A stretch of 64,000 nucleotides of DNA, from contig NZ_JAEULP010000065.1 in the NCBI RefSeq assembly GCF_016792905.1, positions 1-64,000 on the forward strand, read 5' to 3'. The DNA comes from Tabrizicola sp. (GTDB lineage Bacteria; Pseudomonadota; Alphaproteobacteria; Rhodobacterales; Rhodobacteraceae). Below the pieces are notes generated by a model that made no database searches, was not told the DNA's origin, and worked only from the letters and a program-made list of their open reading frames with translations. The position numbers and the translations under genes are program-made. Positions 1 through 7,437 of the stretch are shown here, one piece after another. Numbering within the stretch: position 1 is the first letter of the stretch; each line of letters opens with the position of its first letter.

Positions 1-12
1 TAGGAGACCATC

Positions 13-423
13 ATGCGTCACGCCCGCGGCTACCGCCGCCTGAACCGTACCCACGAACACCGCAAGGCGCTGTTCGCCAACATGGCCGGCTCGCTGATCG
101 AGCACGAGCAGATCAAGACCACCCTGCCCAAGGCCAAGGAACTTCGCCCGATCGTCGAGAAGCTGATCACGCTGGCCAAGCGGGGCGACCTGCATGCCCG
201 TCGCCAGGCCGATGCCCAGCTCAAGGAAGACAAGCATGTCGCGCGCCTGTTCGAGATCCTCGGGCCCCGCTACAAGGACCGCCAGGGCGGGTATGTCCGT
301 ATCCTGAAGGCCGGTTTCCGCTATGGCGACATGGCGCCGATGGCGATCATCGAATTCGTCGACCGGGATTCTTCGGCCAAGGGTGCTGCGGACCGCGCGC
401 GGTCAGAAGCTGCCGAAGCCTGA
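13..423 (+). CDS. rplQ: 50S ribosomal protein L17 (bL17)
   Basis: Large-subunit ribosomal protein bL17. The 136-residue product opens with the family signature [17 protein letters not shown], followed by the conserved segment around [21 protein letters not shown] (split across residues 37-57) and the C-terminal [16 protein letters not shown] block. Its length is typical for alphaproteobacteria, with a short Ala/Arg/Glu-rich tail. The ATG at 13 sits 7 bases after a TAGGAG ribosome-binding site. rplQ is normally the last gene of the alpha operon (rpsM-rpsK-rpoA-rplQ), so rpoA probably lies just left of the window. A GC hairpin follows the stop codon. Identification is certain. Confidence 0.98.
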   Translation: MRHARGYRRLNRTHEHRKALFANMAGSLIEHEQIKTTLPKAKELRPIVEKLITLAKRGDLHARRQADAQLKEDKHVARLFEILGPRYKDRQGGYVRILKAGFRYGDMAPMAIIEFVDRDSSAKGAADRARSEAAEA

Positions 424-449
424 GGCAACTAAGTCACTCAACCGCAGAT

Positions 450-475
450 GGCCCGCCGACCGGCGGGCCTTCTTC
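450..475 (+). terminator. terminator hairpin after rplQ
   Basis: A perfect GGCCCGCCG / CGGCGGGCC inverted repeat (stem about 450-458 and 461-469) lies 27 bases after the rplQ stop and is followed by TTCTTCATT. The T-run is interrupted, so termination may be partial. Its place suits the end of the ribosomal alpha operon and would insulate luxR from read-through. Confidence 0.6.
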
Positions 476-512
476 ATTGAAAAGGTTGAATTCTTAACTT
501 CTTTCCGCCATG

Positions 513-526
513 CAAGTGCTAGCTTG
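513..526. promoter_or_regulatory. possible lux-box-like element upstream of luxR
   Basis: CAAG-N6-CTTG (513-516 and 523-526) is an interrupted dyad in the only intergenic space before luxR. LuxR-type regulators bind 18-20 bp imperfect dyads, often upstream of their own luxR-luxI genes. A fair -10 hexamer, TAGAAT, lies at 562-567, but the dyad centre is about 45 bp upstream of it, further than the usual lux-box spacing of about 30 bp, and the arms are only 4 bp. This is a weak candidate. Confidence 0.25.
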
Positions 527-595
527 AAAAGAAATCCGTAAGGACCAAGATCAATTTTCAGTAGAATCAAGGTGCGAGTAAGGATGTGATCGGGA

Positions 596-1207
596 ATGTC
601 CGAACGGAAGGCGATAGCTGTGCTGCTTGAACAGCTCGATAGGCTGGCCCCCATGGGCTACACCGTCGGGCTGCATATCCGATTTGCGACCCCGTTGATC
701 TACAAGAGCTCGTATCCCGCCGCCTGGGTCGACCACTACAACAGCCATTCCTACTACCTTCGCGACCCGCTGGTGTTCTGGGGCGTCGGCGTCGAAGGCA
801 CCACGCGGTGGAGCGCGATACCCCTACCCGACCCGTTCGGTGTGATGAAGAAAGCTGCGAGCCACGGGCTCAAGTACGGCGCTGTTTCTTCTTACGGTCC
901 GATAACTTCGCGCTCGATTGTCGGCGTCAGCCGCTCTGACCGTGAATTCACTGACGAGGAAATAGGCCATCTCAAGGAAGTGACTATTCAGCTGCACATA
1001 GAGGCAAAGCCACCCTCCGACCTGACGAAAGCGCAGATCGAGGCGTTGCAATGCCTTGCCAATGGGGACCGGCATGCTGCGGCGGCGGAAAAACTTGGCA
1101 TCACGGAAAGCGCCTTCAAGGCGCGCGTTCAGTCGGCTCGTATCCGGCTGGAGGCGCGGACAGCCTCGGAAGCGATCCGGAAGGCCCGGGAATATCGGCT
1201 GCTTTGA
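596..1207 (+). CDS. LuxR-type acyl-homoserine-lactone-responsive regulator
   Basis: Transcription factor of the LuxR quorum-sensing family, 203 residues. The N-terminal half is an autoinducer-binding domain: the conserved aromatic/acidic set is visible as AAWVDHY (about 41-47), YYLRDP (about 52-57), a Trp in TTRWS and the later KYGAVSS segment. The C-terminal part from LTKAQIEAL (about 142) is a LuxR-type helix-turn-helix, with recognition-helix region KLGITESAFKARV. It is followed 52 bases later by the matching luxI, so it presumably senses the AHL made by that enzyme and regulates the pair. The ATG at 596 is the first in-frame start with an upstream purine-rich stretch. Target genes cannot be read from the window. 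Confidence 0.92.
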   Translation: MSERKAIAVLLEQLDRLAPMGYTVGLHIRFATPLIYKSSYPAAWVDHYNSHSYYLRDPLVFWGVGVEGTTRWSAIPLPDPFGVMKKAASHGLKYGAVSSYGPITSRSIVGVSRSDREFTDEEIGHLKEVTIQLHIEAKPPSDLTKAQIEALQCLANGDRHAAAAEKLGITESAFKARVQSARIRLEARTASEAIRKAREYRLL

Positions 1208-1259
1208 GTCAGGCTGTCCCCTTCGAAGGTTTGACGGACCAGAAGAAGGAGAGTGAGGA

Positions 1260-1847
1260 ATGGAAGCTACGACGTTGTCATATGACAACCTCCACAATCA
1301 TGGCGAGCTGTTCGCGAACATGTTTCGGGCCCGGCACCGGACCTTCATCCAGAACGCCAAATGGGATCTGCCGGAAGCCAACGGAATGGAGTTCGACCAG
1401 TATGACACGCCGGCCAGCCGGTGGGTCTGCGTTCACAAGGATGGCGAAGTCATGGCCGGTGTCCGTCTGACGCCGACGACGCACCGCTGCGGCATCTACA
1501 CCTACATGATCCGCGATGCGCAGCGTGGCCTTCTGGAAACCATTCCGCGCGATCTCTTGAATTTCGAGGCGCCGGTCGACCCCAATATCTGGGAATCGAG
1601 CCGCGTCTTCGTCGCGAACGAGGTTCCGGCCGCCGAGCGTCTGCGGGTGCAGATGCAGCTGATCCACGAGATGGTCGTCTCGGCGCGCAACCTGGGCGCA
1701 ACCACGCTTCTGGGCATCATCCCCGAGAATTCGCCACGCCTGGCACGTCGCGTCGGTCTGGACTGCATTCCTTCGGGTCCGGTGATGGACACGGGCGGAA
1801 GCCGTTCCGTCTGCGTCACGATCAGCATGGCGACGAAGCTGCATTGA
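1260..1847 (+). CDS. LuxI-family acyl-homoserine-lactone synthase
   Basis: Makes N-acyl-homoserine lactone signals from S-adenosylmethionine and an acyl-ACP (or acyl-CoA) in the cytoplasm. The 195-residue protein has the invariant LuxI residues in order: FRARHRTF with Arg25 and Phe29, Trp35, Glu44, Asp46 and Asp49 (EFDQYD), Arg69 (GVRL), and the WESSRVFV block with Glu112 and Arg115. Length is typical (about 190-220). It starts 52 bases after luxR behind an AAGGAGAGTGAGGA ribosome-binding region and is probably co-transcribed with luxR. Acyl-chain specificity cannot be predicted. A decayed second luxR follows it. Confidence 0.95.
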   Translation: MEATTLSYDNLHNHGELFANMFRARHRTFIQNAKWDLPEANGMEFDQYDTPASRWVCVHKDGEVMAGVRLTPTTHRCGIYTYMIRDAQRGLLETIPRDLLNFEAPVDPNIWESSRVFVANEVPAAERLRVQMQLIHEMVVSARNLGATTLLGIIPENSPRLARRVGLDCIPSGPVMDTGGSRSVCVTISMATKLH

Positions 1848-1961
1848 ACGCGACATTTCGCCGCCACGTCTTCCCGCGGCTAGCGCGACTTGGGATTGGA
1901 ACGTTGTTTCCGAAGCCATGGCGCTGCGCGGCGCGTGATTCATGTCGAGTGAAGATTGAAG

Positions 1962-2320
1962 ATGAGTATCTGGGCGCATATCGACGTCGAGTTGGGTGAG
2001 ATCGCACCAATTGCTCCTGCAGGTTATTTCATTGGCCTGCGTATTCACTTCAGCTCGCAGCTTTTCGTTTTCCAGACCATGACCAGCGCAGGGTCGAACA
2101 TTATTCCGAGAACGGATATGTCCTGCGTGACCCGATGACGGCTTGGGGCTATTCCCGCACCGGCCGGATCAGGTGAAGTGATCCGGCACTCCGGAACCCA
2201 ATTGCCATGTCAAGGAAGCGGCGCAGTTCGGATTGAACTTTGGCGCCACCGTGGCCAGTGATGGGACCGAGTTGCGCAGGATTGCAGGTTTCGCCCGGTC
2301 GGCGCGTCTCGGCGTCCTGC
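1962..2320 (+). pseudogene. decayed second luxR gene (frameshifts plus nonsense)
   Basis: Three reading frames must be joined to recover a LuxR autoinducer-binding domain. Frame 1 from the ATG at 1962 gives MSIWAHIDVELGEIAPI and GYFIGLRIHFSS. After a missing base near 2078/2079 the next frame gives HYSENGYVLRDPMTAWGYS and TGRIR, where a TGA at 2174-2176 replaces the Trp of the family motif IRWSD. After a second missing base between about 2176 and 2200 a third frame gives VKEAAQFGLNFGATVASDG and RRIAGFARS. These blocks align in order with the intact LuxR (GYTVGLHIRF, YYLRDP, TTRWS, KKAASHGLKYGAV). No helix-turn-helix remains before rarA, so the protein is dead. It is best read as a relic paralogue that once followed luxI. 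Confidence 0.8.
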
Positions 2321-2389
2321 CCGAAGCCCGCAGGTGCGGGCGTGCGCTTCTGGCTTCTGTCCGACGCGCCGCAGGGCTAGAGTTGCGCC

Positions 2390-3703
2390 ATGGCCGATCT
2401 GTTCGACACCCCATCCTCCCAGTCCCGCGACGGCGGACCCCGTCCGCTCGCCGACCGGCTGCGGCCAAAGTCATTGTCGGAGGTGATCGGGCAGGAGAAG
2501 GTCCTGTCACCCAACGGTCCTCTTGGGGCAATGCTGGCGGCGGGATCGCTGTCCTCGCTCATCCTCTGGGGGCCGCCGGGGGTCGGCAAGACCACCATTG
2601 CCAGGTTGCTGGCGGATGAGACCGACCTTGCCTTTGTTCAGGTCAGCGCGATCTTCACCGGGGTGCCCGAGCTGCGGAAGGTGTTCGAGGCGGCGAAGCT
2701 TCGGCGGACGAACGGCAAGGGGACGCTTCTTTTCGTCGACGAGATCCATCGATTCAACAAGGCACAGCAGGACGGCTTCCTGCCACATATGGAGGACGGG
2801 ACGATCCTTCTGGTCGGGGCGACCACCGAAAACCCCAGCTTCGAACTGAATGCGGCGCTGTTATCGCGGGCGCAAGTCATTGTCCTGGAACGGCTTTCCC
2901 TGGCCGATCTGGAGCGTCTGGCGCAAAGGGCCGAGCAGGAGTTGGGCCGCCCCCTGCCGCTGAAGGGCGAGGCGCGCGAAGCGATGCTGGAGATGGCGGA
3001 CGGCGACGGGCGGGCGCTTCTGAACCTGATCGAGCAGGTGGCGGCGTGGAAGGTGGAAGGCACGCTGACTCGCGACCAGGTGGCGCAGCGGCTGATGCGG
3101 CGGGCGGCGAAATACGACAAGTCGGGGGACGAGCATTACAACCTGATCTCGGCGCTGCACAAATCGGTGCGGGGTAGCGATCCTGACGCGGCGCTTTACT
3201 GGTTCGCCCGGATGCTGGAGGGGGGCGAGGATCCCAGGTTCCTGGCCCGGCGGATCACCCGGATGGCGGTGGAGGATATCGGCCTTGCCGACCCGCAGGC
3301 CGAGGCGGTTTGTCTTGACGGATGGCAGACTTACGAGCGGCTGGGCTCGCCCGAAGGGGAGCTGGCGCTGGCGCAGGCGGTGGTCTACCTGGCGCTCGCG
3401 CCGAAGTCGAACGCGGTCTACACGGCCTACAAGGCAGCGCGGGCGGCGGCGAGGGAGACGGGGAGCCTGATGCCGCCGAAGCATATCCTGAATGCTCCGA
3501 CGCGGATGATGAAGGAGCAGGGCTATGGGTCGGGCTATGCCTATGACCACGACGCCGAGGACGGGTTTTCGGGGCAGAACTATTTCCCCGAGGGGATGAA
3601 GCGACCGGTCTGGTATCTGCCACCCGAGCGGGGGTTCGAGCGCGAGCTGAAGAAGCGGGTAGAGTATTTCGCGAAGCTTCGGGCGAAGCGGCACGAAGGC
3701 TGA
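2390..3703 (+). CDS. rarA: replication-associated recombination protein A (AAA+ ATPase)
   Basis: RarA/MgsA (Mgs1/WRNIP1 family) is a clamp-loader-like AAA+ ATPase that acts at stalled replication forks. In this 437-residue protein the N-terminal LADRLRPKSLSEVIGQ block is followed by Walker A GPPGVGKTT (about 61-69), Walker B LLFVDEIHRFN (about 113-123) and sensor GATTENPSFELN. The C-terminal region includes HYNLISALHKSVRGSDPDAALYW-type family sequence and ends with the NYFPEGMKRPVWYLP motif. Length matches the family. The start follows the decayed luxR with no clear terminator between, and rarA heads a tandem run with crcB, rluC-like and the ATP12-like gene. Confidence 0.97.
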   Translation: MADLFDTPSSQSRDGGPRPLADRLRPKSLSEVIGQEKVLSPNGPLGAMLAAGSLSSLILWGPPGVGKTTIARLLADETDLAFVQVSAIFTGVPELRKVFEAAKLRRTNGKGTLLFVDEIHRFNKAQQDGFLPHMEDGTILLVGATTENPSFELNAALLSRAQVIVLERLSLADLERLAQRAEQELGRPLPLKGEAREAMLEMADGDGRALLNLIEQVAAWKVEGTLTRDQVAQRLMRRAAKYDKSGDEHYNLISALHKSVRGSDPDAALYWFARMLEGGEDPRFLARRITRMAVEDIGLADPQAEAVCLDGWQTYERLGSPEGELALAQAVVYLALAPKSNAVYTAYKAARAAARETGSLMPPKHILNAPTRMMKEQGYGSGYAYDHDAEDGFSGQNYFPEGMKRPVWYLPPERGFERELKKRVEYFAKLRAKRHEG

Positions 3704-3965
3704 TCCTGGTTAACGATGGGTGAAGCGGGTTCGGCAACAAGGCACGCAACACCCCGGGGCAGGACAGCGAAACGCCTTGAAACGTTGGCTTAACCCTTGC
3801 ACTTTTCGAACATTCCCACCGTCTTCTTTCGGTGTGGAAACCGTCTTCCTTCCGTCTCTACGCGCGTATGGCTGCAAAGCCGTTAACCATGCGCGGCGAA
3901 TCGGCGGCGGCCAGTTCCACTGCCGCCGCATTGACAAACCGCCCGCCTCGCCGCAAAGGACGGCA
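3704..3965. other. rarA-crcB intergenic region with hairpin and three TTAAC motifs
   Basis: No gene is evident here. The stretch carries a perfect GCGGCGGC / GCCGCCGC inverted repeat (3904-3911 and 3922-3929) without a T-run. It also has three TTAAC words (3710, 3790, and TTAACCAT at 3883-3890), of which the last equals the published CtrA half-site form. I looked for the fluoride (crcB) riboswitch and did not recognise its conserved core. Confidence 0.4.
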
Positions 3966-4316
3966 ATGTCCCTGACCCTTCCCCTGATCGCGCTTGGCGG
4001 CGCTGTGGGCTCTGTCCTGCGCTACCTGATGGTCTCGGCCATCGGCGCGCCCTGGGGTGTGGCTGCGGTCAACGTGCTGGGCAGCTTCGTGATCGGGGCG
4101 CTGTTCATCCTTCTGGACGCCCGCGCCGGCTGGCAGCTGTTCCTGATGACCGGGGCGCTTGGCGGCTTCACCACCTTTTCCGCCTTTTCGCTGGACACGC
4201 TGAAGCTGGTGGAACAGGGCCACACCCTGCAGGCTGCGTCCTATGTCCTGATCTCGGTCGCCCTGTCCCTGATCGCTGTCGCGCTTGGCGTGGCCCTTGC
4301 CCGGAGCCTGACATGA
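3966..4316 (+). CDS. crcB: fluoride exporter CrcB/Fluc
   Basis: Small membrane protein of the Fluc family, which forms dual-topology dimeric fluoride channels. The 116 residues contain four hydrophobic segments and the family motifs GGAVGSVLRY (about 10-19), VNVLGSFVIG (about 34-43, with the conserved Asn) and GALGGFTTFSAFS (about 62-74, the Phe-box region). The ATG at 3966 was chosen because it gives the normal N-terminus; an in-frame extension upstream to 3720 has no family similarity. The next gene's ATG overlaps its stop codon (ATGA), which indicates translational coupling. Confidence 0.95.
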   Translation: MSLTLPLIALGGAVGSVLRYLMVSAIGAPWGVAAVNVLGSFVIGALFILLDARAGWQLFLMTGALGGFTTFSAFSLDTLKLVEQGHTLQAASYVLISVALSLIAVALGVALARSLT

Positions 4317-5356
4317 CCGTCCAGACCCTGACCGTGACCGAAGACGAGGGCGAGCAGCGGCTGGACAAGTGGCTGCGCCGACGGTTTCCCCAACTGAACC
4401 AGGTCGCGGTGGAGAAGCTGTGCCGCACGGGACAGATCCGCGTCGACAGCGGGCGCGTCAAGGCGTCCGACCGGGTGGTGCCGGGGCAGACCGTGCGGGT
4501 GCCGCCGCTGCCCGATGCCGCGCCAAGGACCGAGGCCCGGGTGCAGGGCGTTTCGGCGGCGGATGCGCGGATGATCCAGGCGGCGGTCCTGTTCAAGGAC
4601 GAGCACCTCATCGTCTTGAACAAGCCTGCGGGCCTGCCGTCGCAGGGTGGGTCGGGGCAGGGCGACCGCCATGTCGACGGATTGGCCGAGGCGCTGAAGT
4701 TCGGCTACAAGGACAAGCCGAAGCTGGTTCACCGGCTGGACAAGGACACGTCCGGCGTCCTGATGCTGGCCCGCACCGACCGGGTGGCCCGGGCGCTGTC
4801 CGAGGCGCTGCGGCACCGGGCTGCCCGGAAGATCTATTGGGCGGTGGTCGCGGGTGTGCCGCACCCGAAGCAGGGCTCGATCAAGTTCGCGTTGGAGAAG
4901 GCACCGGGCCGGGGCAGGGGGGGCGAGGGCGAGAAGATGCTCTGCGTCCACCCGGCGAAGCTGGCCGAGCACCCGGATGCGAAACGGGCGCATACCGATT
5001 ACTTCACCCTCTGGTTCCTGGGCACGCGACTGTCCTGGATGGCACTGGAGCCAGTGACGGGCCGCACGCACCAGCTGCGCGCGCATATGGCCGAGATCGG
5101 GCATCCGATCCTGGGCGACGGCAAGTATGGCGGCGGCGAGACCGAGAACATGGGTGACGGCTGGGGCGCGGGCGCGGGCGGCGATCTGTCGAAGAAGCTG
5201 CACCTGCACGCGCGCAGCCTGACAATCGAACATCCGATCCTGAAGAAGGAAATGACCTTCGTGGCGCCCTTGCCGGAGCATATGGCCCGGACCTGGAAGC
5301 TTCTGGACTGGAAGGTGGACGATGTTCCCGCCGACCCGTTCGAGGTGATCCGGTGA
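4313..5356 (+). CDS. RluC/RluD-family 23S rRNA pseudouridine synthase
   Basis: Converts specific uridines of large-subunit rRNA to pseudouridine. Residues about 10-70 form an S4-like RNA-binding domain (QRLDKWLRRRFP, LCRTGQIRVDSGRVK). The catalytic domain carries VLNKPAGLPSQGG and the signature HRLDKDTSGVLML with the essential Asp, then the late motif PVTGRTHQLRAHMAEIGHPILGD (split across it). At 347 residues it fits RluC-type enzymes, but which uridine(s) it modifies cannot be decided from sequence alone. It overlaps crcB by 4 bases and is itself overlapped by the next gene through GTGA. Confidence 0.93.
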   Translation: MTVQTLTVTEDEGEQRLDKWLRRRFPQLNQVAVEKLCRTGQIRVDSGRVKASDRVVPGQTVRVPPLPDAAPRTEARVQGVSAADARMIQAAVLFKDEHLIVLNKPAGLPSQGGSGQGDRHVDGLAEALKFGYKDKPKLVHRLDKDTSGVLMLARTDRVARALSEALRHRAARKIYWAVVAGVPHPKQGSIKFALEKAPGRGRGGEGEKMLCVHPAKLAEHPDAKRAHTDYFTLWFLGTRLSWMALEPVTGRTHQLRAHMAEIGHPILGDGKYGGGETENMGDGWGAGAGGDLSKKLHLHARSLTIEHPILKKEMTFVAPLPEHMARTWKLLDWKVDDVPADPFEVIR

Positions 5357-6060
5357 GCGTCTGGTCTGCCCGGCGATTCTGGAAGACCGAGACTGTCGTG
5401 CCTGCCGAGGGCGGCTTCACCGTGCAACTGGACGCGCGACCGGTGCGCACGCCGTTGAAAGCGCCGTTGATCCTGCCGACGCTGGCGCTGGCCGAGGCCG
5501 TGGCCGCGGAATGGCAGGCGCAGGCGGCCAAGGTCGACCCCGAGGCGATGCCGTTCACGCGCACGGCGAATTCGGCGATCGACAAGGTGGCGCCGCAGTT
5601 CGGGGCCGTGGCCGCGATGCTTGCGGCCTACGGTGAAAGCGATCTGTTGTGCTACCGCGCAGAGGACCCGGTCGAGCTGGTCGAACGGCAGGCGGCGGCG
5701 TGGGATCCGCTCTTGCTCTGGGCGGCGGAAGAGCTGGATGCCCCGCTGGCCGTCACCTCCGGCGTCATGCCCGTCGACCAGGACCCGGACAGCATCGCCC
5801 GGCTTGCGGACCTGGTCGAGGCGATGTCGCCCTTCCAGCTTTCGGCCTTCCATGACCTTGTCGCAATCTCCGGCTCGCTGGTCCTGGCTCTGGCGGTGAC
5901 GCGGAAGCGGCTGGATGCCGAGGCCGCCTGGATCCTGTCGCGCATCGACGAGGATTGGGAGATCGCGCTCTGGGGCGAGGATGAGGAAGCGGCCGATGTT
6001 GCCGCCCGCAAACGCTCTGCCTTCCTGCAAGCTGACCGATTCTATGGATTGTGTGGGTAA
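5353..6060 (+). CDS. ATP12-family F1-ATPase assembly chaperone
   Basis: 235-residue member of the ATP12 family, which in mitochondria binds F1 alpha subunits during ATP synthase assembly. Alphaproteobacterial homologues are presumed to do the same. Visible family features are RRFWKTETVV near the N-terminus, the LDARPVRTPLKAPL block, MPFTRTANSAIDKV, the ESDLLCYRAEDP motif and the C-terminal WILSRIDEDWEIALWGEDEE. The start is GTG at 5353, overlapping the preceding stop codon as GTGA, so it is coupled to the pseudouridine synthase. It ends the rarA-crcB-rluC-like run. The following 235 bases are the bztA leader. Confidence 0.93.
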   Translation: MSVWSARRFWKTETVVPAEGGFTVQLDARPVRTPLKAPLILPTLALAEAVAAEWQAQAAKVDPEAMPFTRTANSAIDKVAPQFGAVAAMLAAYGESDLLCYRAEDPVELVERQAAAWDPLLLWAAEELDAPLAVTSGVMPVDQDPDSIARLADLVEAMSPFQLSAFHDLVAISGSLVLALAVTRKRLDAEAAWILSRIDEDWEIALWGEDEEAADVAARKRSAFLQADRFYGLCG

Positions 6061-6226
6061 CATTCTTGCCCAAACTCTGCGCAATGCAGGGCGGGAAGGC
6101 CAATCGCCCTCTTTCTCGCCGGGAAAACAAGCGATTTTCCTGAAAGCCTCAGAGGCCGCTTGACCTGCAAAAGCGCTTTCGCCGAAACTGGCAGCAGTGG
6201 GGGGCCGAGCCCTCTGCAAAAACCCA

Positions 6227-6273
6227 GGTGCGATCTGCTCGCACCAACAAAAAACATGGCCCGTGGAAGGGCC
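6227..6273 (+). other. two hairpins in the leader of the bztA-like gene
   Basis: GGTGCGA-N5-TCGCACC (6227-6245) and GGCCC-N6-GGGCC (6258-6273) lie 50 and 22 bases before the bztA-like ATG at 6296, separated by an A-rich stretch. Neither has a T-run, so they look like leader structure (mRNA stability or regulation) rather than a terminator. A TTGACC at 6160-6165 is a possible -35 element, with only a poor -10 (GAAACT, 6184-6189). Confidence 0.4.
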
Positions 6274-6295
6274 GTCTACTCAGGAAGAGGTAAGA

Positions 6296-7312
6296 ATGAA
6301 AAAATCCGTATTCTTCGGCGCGCTCGCGGCCACGACGCTGGTCTCGGGAGTGGCGCTGGCCGGTACGCTTGACGACGTCAAGGCGCGCGGCGAGCTTCTG
6401 TGCGGGTCGAACACCGGCCTGACCGGCTTCGGCAATCCGGATGCCAGCGGCAACTGGACCGGCTTCGACGTCGACCTGTGCCGCGCCGTGGCGGCTGCGG
6501 TTCTGGGCGACCCGAACAAGGTGAAGTTCATCCCGACCACCGGCGAGACCCGCTTTACCGCGCTCCAGTCGGGGGAGGTTGACCTCCTGGCCCGCAACTC
6601 GACCTGGACCGCCTCGCGCGACAGCGAGCTGGCGCTGGATTTCGTGGCGGTGAACTACTACGACGGCCAGGGCTTCATGGTGAAGAAGGACCTGGGCGTT
6701 TCCTCGGCGAAAGAGCTTGATGGCGCCACCGTCTGCATCCAGACCGGCACCACCACGGAACTGAACCTCGCCGACTTCTTCAAGCAGAACAACATCACCT
6801 ATCAGCCCGTCACGGTGGCGGACGATTCGGAGGCGCAGCGCCAGTACCTGGCCGGCGCCTGCGATACCTACACCACCGACGCCTCGGGCCTGGCCGCCAG
6901 CCGCGCGACCATGCCGGATGCCGACAACCACATCATCCTGCCCGAGATCATCTCGAAAGAGCCGCTCGGCCCGGTCGTCCGCCATGGCGACAACAACTGG
7001 GGCGACATCGTCCGCTGGACCTACTACGCCCTGCTGATCGCCGAAGAGAAGGGCATCACCAAGGCCAACGTCGAGGAAGTGCTGGCCTCGACCACGGACG
7101 AGGAAGTCAAGCGTCTGCTCGGCGCCTCGGGCGACATGGGGGCGAAGTTCGGGCTCGACAACGCGGCCTTCAAGAATGCCATCGCTGCCGTCGGCAACTA
7201 TGGCGAGATCTTCTCGCGCAACATCGGCGAAGGCACGACCATCAACCTGGCCCGCGGCCTGAACGCGCTGTGGACCCAGGGCGGCCTGCAATACGCCCCG
7301 CCCTTCCGTTGA
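6296..7312 (+). CDS. bztA: general/acidic amino-acid ABC transporter, periplasmic binding protein
   Basis: Periplasmic binding protein of a BztABCD/AapJQMP-type importer for glutamate, glutamine, aspartate and asparagine. The 338-residue precursor has a signal peptide (MKKSVFFGALAATTLVSG, cleavage near VALA-GTLDD). It shows the family blocks LCGSNTGLTGFGNPDASG, FDVDLCRAVAAAVLGDP, TGETRFTALQSGEVDLLARN and TQGGLQYAPPFR at the C-terminus. The ATG at 6296 follows AGGAAGAGG and is required to give the signal peptide. It is the first gene of a four-gene operon. A terminator-like hairpin directly after it probably raises its mRNA level over that of the membrane subunits. Substrate range is inferred from the family. 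Confidence 0.93.
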   Translation: MKKSVFFGALAATTLVSGVALAGTLDDVKARGELLCGSNTGLTGFGNPDASGNWTGFDVDLCRAVAAAVLGDPNKVKFIPTTGETRFTALQSGEVDLLARNSTWTASRDSELALDFVAVNYYDGQGFMVKKDLGVSSAKELDGATVCIQTGTTTELNLADFFKQNNITYQPVTVADDSEAQRQYLAGACDTYTTDASGLAASRATMPDADNHIILPEIISKEPLGPVVRHGDNNWGDIVRWTYYALLIAEEKGITKANVEEVLASTTDEEVKRLLGASGDMGAKFGLDNAAFKNAIAAVGNYGEIFSRNIGEGTTINLARGLNALWTQGGLQYAPPFR

Positions 7313-7323
7313 TCCGGATCCTT

Positions 7324-7353
7324 GGGGGCGCCTATGGGCGCCCCCGTCTTTTT
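7324..7353 (+). terminator. attenuator/terminator hairpin between bztA and bztB
   Basis: GGGGGCGCC (7324-7332) and GGCGCCCCC (7337-7345) form a perfect 9-bp stem with a TATG loop, followed by GTCTTTTT (T-run 7349-7353). This is a strong intrinsic terminator placed 11 bases after the binding-protein stop. Partial read-through would explain excess binding protein over permease, a common arrangement in ABC importer operons. Confidence 0.8.
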
Positions 7354-7437
7354 CGAAGCAAGATGCCTGCAAGGATCGAGGCCTGACCTCACCGCCACCG
7401 GAAAATCGGGGCTGCCCGCAGGAGACAGGGGGAAGCC

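Noticed and set aside
3720..3965. In-frame N-terminal extension of CrcB
   Set aside because: No similarity to Fluc proteins and it lacks a ribosome-binding site. The start at 3966 gives the standard first helix.
3840..3965. Fluoride riboswitch upstream of crcB
   Set aside because: I did not recognise the conserved core; only a GC hairpin and TTAAC words are present. A covariance-model search would settle it.
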